Shown: piece after piece, positions 5,892 through 11,873 of the stretch
Layout: each line of letters opens with the position of its first letter
How positions within the stretch are numbered: position 1 is the stretch's first letter
Assembly (NCBI GenBank): GCA_036166415.1
Contig: JAYZHP010000063.1
Span: forward strand, 1 to 11,873
DNA: 11,873 bases
Direction: 5' to 3'
From: TMED108 sp036166415
GTDB lineage: Bacteria > Fidelibacterota > Marinisomatia > Marinisomatales > TCS55
The notes under the pieces: model-generated
The model's database searches: none
Told to the model about the DNA's origin: nothing
The model's input: only the letters and a program-made list of their open reading frames with translations
Made by a program: the position numbers and the translations under genes

Positions 5892-7709
5892 CTATTTTTC
5901 AATCCTAAATAATTTATAATTGGTGAAGGTAAGAGATACCTCCTCTCCATTTTCATAACTATAAATCCAGAGTTGATTTTCATTTTCCTTGCCACTTGAA
6001 ATTACCTCAGATGGTTTACCCATAATATTTTCTACCTGAGAAATTGTCATTCCAACTAAAATAGGCTTAAGCTCAGACTTCTGTCGCTTTTCTTCTTGTA
6101 ATTTGAAATCAATTCTTTGGCGTATTTCATATTCATCCCTTGATTTTAATTTTTGTTTAAGTTGATCTAATACGCGAATATTAGAAGGACTTAATGACCC
6201 TGTCAATCGTTGAGTTTCCTCTAAAGCATAAACAACAAACTTTAAAGAATTTAAATCATTTAATGAATCTGCTATAGTAAGTAAATCAGATGCAATCCGA
6301 TGCTTGTGTGTTCCAATCTCAAATGCAAGACCGGGGTCAATTTTTTGCGCTGAATCAAAATACTTTAAGGCGCGATCATATAGACCAAGTTTATACAACT
6401 GCTCACCTTTTGACATAAAATTATATATTTTAAACCTATCGATATGATGCTTAAAACCGGGGTACCATGCAGATGCCATTATGACATGAGCAATAGCAGT
6501 GTCGCTTTCACCTGCATAAAGCCATTTCTCTGCTCGTTCAACTTCGCGATAAGTAATCTCTCTCAGTCTTTCGTTTATCACATCAGCTAATAATGTATCA
6601 GCAAGAGATTGAGCGCGAATATATTTTTCCACAGCTCTTAAAACCATGCCTCGCTGATCAAAGCTCATTCCTTGTTTCATAAGTTGATAAGGAATTTTCC
6701 TATCGCTTTCTACCGAAAGTTTTAAAGCTCTCTGAATATTTGCATGATTAGGGTTCTCATCAATGAATTCATTAAGATAGCGCTTTGCAGAAATATAATC
6801 TTTTGAATAGTAATAAGATTTTCCAATATCCCCTTTTGTTTGTTGACCACCAAAAAAAACTGAAGCTGTCGCATAAATACCTGCAGTTTGAATACTAAAA
6901 CTATTAATTGGGGTTAAATCATTAGGGTCTCTGATTGTTTTTATAGATGTGCTTGAAAATTTAAAATCTAATCCAATTGAAAACCGATTAACCATTCCGC
7001 GATCTAAAATGTATCTAGCACCAAAAGTGAAAGATTGTGAGGGTCCATACCCAATTGGGGAGCTCTCTTTTTTATAGAATTGAGAAATTGCCATTCCATA
7101 AGTATAGCGATATGTTGTAAACCAGCTTTCAAACCATTGCAATATCAATGATTGACTCCAGCCAATTTCAAGCATACTTGCATTGAATTTCGCATCCTTC
7201 TTCCAAGATTCCTGAGATCCATTCCATTCGCTAGGTATTTTCGATGGCATAAGCAGTGAACTATATCTTAGATTAACTCCTGTATGCATATCTAGCCAAC
7301 TATTTCCAAACCAATAATATGCAAGATTTGTTTTGAGCATGTCTAAATCTAATTGATGACCGATTCTTGATGAGAAATTGCCACCATCAAATGCTGTTAG
7401 TCCATCAGATTCATATGTCATCCAGCTGCTCCTCAAATTTCCCAACCCAAGAAAACCGCCGCCACTATTGTAGCCAAATCCATATCTGAGTTCGACTGGA
7501 ATAAAATTTACGGGACGATGAAATTCTCTCCTTTTGAATATTCGATCAAAAATATATCCTTTTTCATAATCATTGGGGTCTATTTGATCTAATGAAAAAA
7601 TTCGAAAAATAATTGATCTTATTCGACTAGAATCTTCTGGTGCAGTCTGCATTTTGGCAAGGGATACAGAGCACATCAATAGAGTTGAGAGAATAATTTT
7701 TTTCAGCAT
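5892..7709 (-). CDS. Exported protein: beta-barrel-like region, TPR-like helices, C-terminal BamE/SmpA-like domain
   Basis: A 605-aa envelope protein. Residues 1-18 are a signal peptide (KKIILSTLLMCSVSLA), probably cleaved before Lys19. Residues about 68-289 are rich in alternating aromatic/polar beta strands (VNFIPVELRYGFGY, LKTNLAYYWF, FTTYRYTYGMAISQFY, NRFSIGLDFKFSS) and end in a barrel-like YATASVFFGG. Residues about 292-535 are helical, with TPR-like pairs (KSYYYSKDYISAKRYLNEFIDENP, then GEQLYKLGLYDRALKYFDSAQKIDP). Residues about 549-605 resemble BamE/SmpA: ILVGMTISQVENIMGKPSEV, then LWIYSYENGEEVSLTF and LFRIEK. BamE and BamD (a TPR protein) are accessory lipoproteins of the outer-membrane assembly machine. 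This protein has no lipobox, so it may be anchored by the barrel region. Function in outer-membrane biogenesis is inference. The domain boundaries are by eye. No Shine-Dalgarno precedes the ATG. Confidence 0.75.
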   Translation of the reverse strand: MLKKIILSTLLMCSVSLAKMQTAPEDSSRIRSIIFRIFSLDQIDPNDYEKGYIFDRIFKRREFHRPVNFIPVELRYGFGYNSGGGFLGLGNLRSSWMTYESDGLTAFDGGNFSSRIGHQLDLDMLKTNLAYYWFGNSWLDMHTGVNLRYSSLLMPSKIPSEWNGSQESWKKDAKFNASMLEIGWSQSLILQWFESWFTTYRYTYGMAISQFYKKESSPIGYGPSQSFTFGARYILDRGMVNRFSIGLDFKFSSTSIKTIRDPNDLTPINSFSIQTAGIYATASVFFGGQQTKGDIGKSYYYSKDYISAKRYLNEFIDENPNHANIQRALKLSVESDRKIPYQLMKQGMSFDQRGMVLRAVEKYIRAQSLADTLLADVINERLREITYREVERAEKWLYAGESDTAIAHVIMASAWYPGFKHHIDRFKIYNFMSKGEQLYKLGLYDRALKYFDSAQKIDPGLAFEIGTHKHRIASDLLTIADSLNDLNSLKFVVYALEETQRLTGSLSPSNIRVLDQLKQKLKSRDEYEIRQRIDFKLQEEKRQKSELKPILVGMTISQVENIMGKPSEVISSGKENENQLWIYSYENGEEVSLTFTNYKLFRIEK

Positions 7710-7764
7710 CGTTATTAATATATTAGGTGTATTTTAACAACCTAGCAAATATACGATTATTGTG

Positions 7765-7784
7765 ATTGTTGTTTATACAACAAT
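7765..7784. promoter_or_regulatory. Perfect 8+4+8 inverted repeat, candidate operator
   Basis: The arms ATTGTTGT and ACAACAAT are exact reverse complements around a TTAT centre. Pairing continues outward imperfectly (7759-7760 with 7789-7790, and 7762-7763 with 7786-7787). It lies between two divergent genes and over a possible -35 for the leftward gene, as a repressor site would. It lacks a T-tract expected of a terminator. The binding factor is unknown. Confidence 0.45.
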
Positions 7785-7804
7785 AACTATCTGTGAAACT
7801 TTTA

Positions 7805-7833
7805 TTGAATATCTGGGTAAATACATATATTTC
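7805..7833 (+). promoter_or_regulatory. Weak candidate promoter for the DUF4159-DUF4175 unit
   Basis: TTG at 7805-7807 is followed, 18 nt later, by TATATTTC at 7826-7833. This is one base from the Bacteroidota -7 consensus TAnnTTTG and also contains TATATT as a -10-like hexamer. Transcription would begin about 10 nt before the ATG. The TATAAT at 7842-7847 abuts the ATG and is too close to serve this start as a -10. Confidence 0.25.
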
Positions 7834-7847
7834 AACTAATCTATAAT

Positions 7848-8507
7848 ATGTTTAGAAAAAATATTTTATCAAAATACGTGGTTTTTTTAACCCTAATACA
7901 GGTGGTTTGTTCTCAGGATTTCAATATTGCTCGTATACATTATCCTGGAGGTGGTGATTGGTACGCCGATCCAAGCAGCTTACCTAATCTTCTTGGGTTT
8001 GTATCTAGTGAAACCAATATAAAGGTTGAGTCTAGTGAGTATAAAATCAAGTTGACTGATCAAGATCTATATAAACATACATACCTCTATATCACAGGTC
8101 ATGGAAATATAAGATTTAATGATGAAGAAATAGGAGCGCTTAGAAAGCACCTTTTGAAAGGTGCTTTCCTTCATGCGGATGATAATTATGGTATGAACAA
8201 CTCATTCAGGAGAGAGATGAGAAGAGTGTTCCCGAATAAAGAATGGGTGGAGCTACCTATTGATCACCCCATATTCAATTGTTATTATAAATTTCCAAAT
8301 GGACTTCCTAAGATCCATGAGCACGATGGAAAACCTCCTCAAGGGCTAGGTTTATTTGAAGGAGATCGTTTGATAGTGTTTTATTCCTATGAATCAGACC
8401 TTGGTGATGGGTGGGAAGACTCCGAGGTACACAATAACCCAGAAGCTGTTAGAAAAACTGCATTACAGATGGGAGCAAATATCATCTGGTTCGCGTTAAC
8501 TCAATAA
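7848..8507 (+). CDS. Secreted DUF4159-domain protein
   Basis: A 219-aa protein with a signal peptide (residues 1-22, hydrophobic VVFLTLIQVVCS, likely cleaved before QDF; Cys21 is not in a good lipobox). The rest is a single DUF4159 domain with its most conserved stretches: ARIHYPGGGDWYADPSSLPNLL (28-49), YLYITGHGNIRFNDEEIGALR (79-99), FLHADDNYG (107-115), ELPIDHPIF (135-143), GLPKIHEHDGKPPQG (152-166) and FYSYESDLGDGWED (178-191). As I recall, DUF4159 is grouped with glutaminase-I/ThuA-like folds, but its reaction is unknown. In related genomes it occurs near MoxR ATPases, DUF58/VWA (Bat-like) proteins and DUF4175 proteins. Here it is the small, free-standing form. Its stop shares one base with the next start (TAATG). 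The ATG at 7848 has no Shine-Dalgarno; TATAAT lies directly before it. Confidence 0.93.
   Translation: MFRKNILSKYVVFLTLIQVVCSQDFNIARIHYPGGGDWYADPSSLPNLLGFVSSETNIKVESSEYKIKLTDQDLYKHTYLYITGHGNIRFNDEEIGALRKHLLKGAFLHADDNYGMNNSFRREMRRVFPNKEWVELPIDHPIFNCYYKFPNGLPKIHEHDGKPPQGLGLFEGDRLIVFYSYESDLGDGWEDSEVHNNPEAVRKTALQMGANIIWFALTQ
8143..8168. repeat. Perfect 12+2+12 inverted repeat inside the DUF4159 gene
   Basis: The left arm GAAAGCACCTTT (8143-8154) and right arm AAAGGTGCTTTC (8157-8168) are exact reverse complements separated by TG. As RNA this could form a stem of at least 9 bp with four G-C pairs in its core. It covers codons for residues 99-107 (RKHLLKGAF), just before the conserved FLHADDNYG motif. 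The following bases (CTTCATGC) have no T-tract, so it is not a standard intrinsic terminator. Confidence 0.85.
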
Positions 8508-11500
8508 TGAATTATAGAACAATAACATCTGCTCTTAAAAGAGTTAGGGCATACATTTTAATTTCCGGTCTAAAATTGTTTCTTTGGAGGTTATATGCTT
8601 TTCTAATTGTTTTATTCTTATCAGTTATAATGATAGAAAATATTTTTTACCTAACTGCCTCTATGCGGAGATCTATATTATTTTCATCAAGTATAATTTT
8701 AGCAGTTAGCATTATTTCATATTTGATATATGCACTAATGGCTATGCAAAATTTGATTAAACGCTATCAATTGACTACCATAGCATTAATCATAGGGCGA
8801 TTGGTCTATAAAAAAGAAGATATGCTTCTCAATGCTTACCAGCTTGAAAATACAAAAGAATTTTCGGGCTCATCAGAGCTTCAACAATCATTTATTTACA
8901 ATGCAAAATCGCAGCTTAATAAATTTGATTATACTTTTCTATTATCGAATAATCATATAAATCGATGGAAAAAAATTACATTTAATATGCTCGCTATACT
9001 TCTTGTTTCAATCTCTATTTCCTGGAACCATTCTGTTTCTTCAATGTACAGATTAGCTCATACAAATACTGAATTTTCTCCACCGATTCCATTTAGGATA
9101 ATAAGCACATCACAATATATTGGTATCTTGGGAGGAGAGGATGCTAAAGTGGAATTTTCGATATTTGGAAAAGATATTGATTCAATCTATGTTGAATTCA
9201 AACCATTGGCCTTCCAAGAAAATGAAGATAGTCTAATTATAAAAACTGCTTATAATCAAAATGGACTATTTCACGCTGAGCTAAATGATGTCTATCAAAA
9301 TTACGACTATAGGGCATATGTACCTTCAGCCAAGTTTTGGCAACCATGGAAAGAAATTTCTTCATTAGGACATTCAATATATGTTACCGATAGGCCTTCA
9401 ATTAGCGATTTAGCTATTACTGTAAATTCTCCGCAGTACACAGCGCTACCCCCTAGAACTCAAAAGGCAAATCAGTCAGAAATTGAAGCGCTATTAGGCT
9501 CAACAATTAACCTTAAACTGAGATCAAATAAAAAATTGGATCAGGCTAAGCTAATCCTTAATGATAAAGATTATTTGATGTCGACAAATAATAATAGGGG
9601 TACTTATAGCTTTAAAATGGAGGGTGATGGAAAATTTTTTATTTCTTTAAAAGATGAAAGGGGAATTGCGAATCGAAATCCTATTCCATTTCATTTAAAA
9701 ACTGTAACCGATTTTCATCCGCGAATGACCATTCTTAAGCCAGCGCCAATAATTGAATTGGGTGGAGATCAATTGATTTCTATTTTAATGGATATAGAGG
9801 ATGATTTTGGATTTTCTAAATTACAGCTAGCTTATGAAATTCATCGTCCTTCCTATATTAATGCAGAACCAAAAATATCTATGTTCAATATTGATATTCC
9901 CAACTTAGATAAAAACCAACAACAAATAGTAATGGATTGGGAAACCAAAGATATTGGATTTATGCCTGATGATGAAATTCATTTTCATTTTGAACTTTAT
10001 GATAATGATCAAATCTCAGGTCCAAAAAAAGAACTGTCAAGCACATTCATAGCAAAAATTCCATCTTTAAATGATCTCTTTTTATCATATGAAAATCAGG
10101 AAGAAGAAATTATATCTAACGCTGAAGAGGAGCTTGCTTCAGTAATAAAACTAAAAGAAAAGATTAATGAAGCAAGGCTAGACCTTCTAAAAACTGATAA
10201 ACCAGACTGGGAACAACAGCAAAAAACAAAAGAATCACTTGAGGCGATCGAAAATCAAATTGATAATTTTCAAAAATTAAATGAAAAACTTAGTTTGCTT
10301 AATAAGCAAGGAGAGAAACACGATTTATTCTCAAGCGAAATGATGGAGAAATTTAGAGACTTGCAAAAATTAGTTGAAGAAATTTTGCCATCGGAAATGT
10401 TCCAAGATATGGATTGGGTCAAAGAAGCGCTTGAAGAGCTTGACATTGAAGATATGATTAGTGCGCTAGAGAATATGTCAAATAATCTCAATCATATCGA
10501 ACAAGAGCTGGATCGATTTCTTGATATTTTTCAACGTATCAAAGCTGAACAAAAGGTTGATGAGATTAAAAAACGTCTAGAGCAGCTAGTAGCTAATCAA
10601 GATAATATTGATCAACAAATTCGATCTACTAATAAACGAACAGATCCCTCTATGTTTAAAAGGCTCAGTCGGGAGCAAAAAATTAATGAAAAAGAATTTG
10701 ATAAAATCTTGAATCAAATGAATAAATCTATAAGTGATATTAAAAAATTTAGTAGAAAAACCGCCCAAGGGATTGAAAATCTTTCAGAAAGCAAAGATGC
10801 TAAATTATCAAAAAAATATTTACGCGAAACAATCAATAATTTAGATCGCCAGCAACCATATCAAGCTATGGATGCTAGCTATTCAGGCCTTCAATCAATG
10901 CAATCAATGCAATCTTCGATGAATGATATATTTTCGGATTTTCAAAAAGAGACTACAAGAGAAATGGCAAAAAAATTCCGCGGAATATTAAGAGATATAC
11001 TTTCTATTTCTAAATCACAAGAATTACTCAAGACAGATACAGAAGATATTCCAAAAAATTCTCCCCGCCAAAGCTCTTTGGCAAATCAACAACAAATTTT
11101 ACAGGATCAACTTATTCAAACAATGAAGAAAACTATGGGGCTGTCTAAAGAAACATTTCTCGTTACTACTGAAATGGGTCAAAAGCTTGGACAGGCAAAC
11201 GCGCAAATGGGTGCCTCAAAAACAAAGCTGGCTGAACGAAATAGTAAGGGATCAATAAATAACCAAAATCAAGCGATGGTAGCTCTTAATGAAAGTGCAA
11301 AATCCATTATTAAAACAATAAATAAGATGCAGGATGATGGCTCAGCTAGTGGTTATGAAGAATTTTTAAAGCAAATGGAGAATATGTCCAATCAGCAAAA
11401 AAGTGTTAATGATCAAGGAATGCAACTTGCGCTAGGGCAAATGTCATCCGCAATGAAAGAGTCCATCATTAAAAGAATGCTTGGTAAACAACGTGATATT

Positions 11501-11873
11501 CAAAATTCATTAAAACAAGCTATGAAAAAGCTAGACGAATCTGGTAATCAAGGATTAGGTGATTTAGATGGAATTGCACAAGAGATTGATAAAGTTATAA
11601 ATGAACTAGGCCAAAATAGATATAATCGCAATACAATGGATCGACAACAGCAAATATTAAGCCGGATGCTTAATAGTCAAAAATCAATGGCTCAGCGCGG
11701 AGTTAAAGATAAACGAAAATCTAAAACTGCAACTCAAATAGTAAGCAATGCCCCATCGGGCCTTCCTACTGATCTAGGGCAACGACAATCAGTGCTTATG
11801 GAAGCAATGGATCAAGCATTAAGCGCTGGTTATTCTCGTGAATATCAAAGCATGATTCGACGATACTTTAATT
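8507..11873 (+). CDS. DUF4175-like large membrane protein with long coiled-coil, Gln/Met-rich C-terminal region (3' end outside window)
   Basis: The frame is open without interruption from ATG 8507 (overlapping the DUF4159 stop by one base, TAATG) to the right edge, giving 1122 codons. It ends in SGYSREYQSMIRRYFN, which looks like the usual C-terminus, so only a few codons are probably missing. Predicted membrane helices are at about 28-49, 57-79 and 156-174, with a cytoplasmic stretch between the second and third. After these comes a periplasmic, beta-rich region (about 190-520) with ILKPAPIIELGGDQLISILMDIEDDFGFSKLQLAYEI around residue 432 (DDFG), a segment typical of DUF4175-like proteins. 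Residues about 520-790 are acidic/basic coiled coil. From about 790 on it is rich in Gln, Met, Asn and Ser (QSMQSMQSSM, SLANQQQILQDQL, QQQILSRML). Function is unknown. Such genes commonly accompany DUF4159, MoxR and DUF58 genes, which may follow downstream. Confidence 0.85.
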   Translation, partial: MNYRTITSALKRVRAYILISGLKLFLWRLYAFLIVLFLSVIMIENIFYLTASMRRSILFSSSIILAVSIISYLIYALMAMQNLIKRYQLTTIALIIGRLVYKKEDMLLNAYQLENTKEFSGSSELQQSFIYNAKSQLNKFDYTFLLSNNHINRWKKITFNMLAILLVSISISWNHSVSSMYRLAHTNTEFSPPIPFRIISTSQYIGILGGEDAKVEFSIFGKDIDSIYVEFKPLAFQENEDSLIIKTAYNQNGLFHAELNDVYQNYDYRAYVPSAKFWQPWKEISSLGHSIYVTDRPSISDLAITVNSPQYTALPPRTQKANQSEIEALLGSTINLKLRSNKKLDQAKLILNDKDYLMSTNNNRGTYSFKMEGDGKFFISLKDERGIANRNPIPFHLKTVTDFHPRMTILKPAPIIELGGDQLISILMDIEDDFGFSKLQLAYEIHRPSYINAEPKISMFNIDIPNLDKNQQQIVMDWETKDIGFMPDDEIHFHFELYDNDQISGPKKELSSTFIAKIPSLNDLFLSYENQEEEIISNAEEELASVIKLKEKINEARLDLLKTDKPDWEQQQKTKESLEAIENQIDNFQKLNEKLSLLNKQGEKHDLFSSEMMEKFRDLQKLVEEILPSEMFQDMDWVKEALEELDIEDMISALENMSNNLNHIEQELDRFLDIFQRIKAEQKVDEIKKRLEQLVANQDNIDQQIRSTNKRTDPSMFKRLSREQKINEKEFDKILNQMNKSISDIKKFSRKTAQGIENLSESKDAKLSKKYLRETINNLDRQQPYQAMDASYSGLQSMQSMQSSMNDIFSDFQKETTREMAKKFRGILRDILSISKSQELLKTDTEDIPKNSPRQSSLANQQQILQDQLIQTMKKTMGLSKETFLVTTEMGQKLGQANAQMGASKTKLAERNSKGSINNQNQAMVALNESAKSIIKTINKMQDDGSASGYEEFLKQMENMSNQQKSVNDQGMQLALGQMSSAMKESIIKRMLGKQRDIQNSLKQAMKKLDESGNQGLGDLDGIAQEIDKVINELGQNRYNRNTMDRQQQILSRMLNSQKSMAQRGVKDKRKSKTATQIVSNAPSGLPTDLGQRQSVLMEAMDQALSAGYSREYQSMIRRYFN
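10892..10914 (+). repeat. Short 9-bp tandem repeat (about 2.5 copies) in the DUF4175-like gene
   Basis: CAATCAATG occurs twice in succession, followed by a partial copy CAATC. It encodes QSM-QSM-QS within the Gln/Met-rich region. The unit is a multiple of three, so copy-number change would not break the frame. Confidence 0.7.

Larger units (their letters stand above)
7710..7847. promoter_or_regulatory. Divergent intergenic region, barrel/TPR/BamE gene / DUF4159 gene
   Basis: A 138-nt gap that must carry two divergent promoters. Leftward candidates on the minus strand are TTGTTG (7783-7778) with AATAAT (7761-7756) at 16-nt spacing, and a TATATTTG (7753-7746) that fits the Bacteroidota -7 consensus TAnnTTTG; neither is decisive. 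A perfect inverted repeat at 7765-7784 overlaps the former -35-like element. The rightward candidate is given separately. Confidence 0.5.

Noticed and set aside
7761..7779. Possible CRP site beginning TGTGA
   Set aside because: The second half-site TCACA is absent at the right spacing, and the only CRP-like protein in the window lacks a DNA-binding domain.
7842..7847. TATAAT as the -10 box of the DUF4159 gene
   Set aside because: It abuts the ATG, so transcription would start inside the coding region, and there is no alternative downstream start that keeps the signal peptide.
8143..8168. Intrinsic terminator or insertion-sequence end
   Set aside because: No T-tract follows, the DUF4159 reading frame and conserved residues are intact across it, and no transposase or second copy is present in the window.
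10270..10768. Reverse open frames at 10270-10491 and 10586-10768
   Set aside because: Opposite the coiled-coil section of the DUF4175-like gene. The Ser/Ile/Phe-rich products are what antisense of Glu/Lys/Asn-rich coding produces.
1..11873. CRISPR array, tRNA/rRNA genes, prophage or insertion sequences
   Set aside because: I saw no regularly spaced repeats, no tRNA-like cloverleaf in the two small intergenic gaps, and no integrase or transposase motifs. Base composition looks even across the window.

Overview
The window is AT-rich, gene-dense DNA from a Gram-negative bacterium. EnvC-like and BamE-like envelope proteins, secreted proteins with N-terminal signal peptides, a DUF4159/DUF4175-type gene pair and very short gene spacing all point to the FCB superphylum. 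A marine Candidatus Marinimicrobia (SAR406)-like organism is my best guess from protein style and base composition, but no rRNA or other definitive marker is present. No mobile elements, tRNA/rRNA genes or CRISPR arrays are visible.

Layout: (1) 1-312 (+) is the 3' end of a CutC-family gene cut by the window edge. (2) 4147-319 (-) is a three-gene run, envC-like > holB > metG. Each junction is a 4-nt ATGA overlap if holB starts at its ATG, so the run looks like one transcription unit for envelope division, replication clamp loading and Met-tRNA charging. (3) 4265-5886 (+) is a two-gene unit: a stand-alone cyclic-nucleotide-binding-domain protein overlapping, again by ATGA, an AI-2E-family membrane transporter. 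(4) 7709-5892 (-) is one large exported protein with an unusual predicted order: beta-strand-rich/barrel-like, TPR-like, BamE-like. (5) 7848 to the window end (+) is a secreted DUF4159 protein followed, with a 1-nt overlap, by a very large DUF4175-like membrane/coiled-coil protein. The latter is open over 1122 codons and runs off the right edge only a few residues before its expected end.

The two divergent intergenic gaps (4148-4264 and 7710-7847) are the only sizeable non-coding stretches, and no gene-free stretch exceeds 150 bases. The second contains a perfect 8+4+8 inverted repeat. A stronger, unexplained perfect 12+2+12 inverted repeat lies inside the DUF4159 coding sequence. Convergent genes end only 5-6 nt apart, with no room for ordinary intrinsic terminators.

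The most interesting items are the barrel/TPR/BamE architecture, the cNMP-sensor/AI-2E transporter pair, the EnvC-like protein that has lost two zinc-ligand histidines (suggesting an amidase activator rather than an enzyme), the hairpin inside the DUF4159 gene, the DUF4159-DUF4175 pair of unknown function, and a recurring TATA(AT) motif directly against several start codons.
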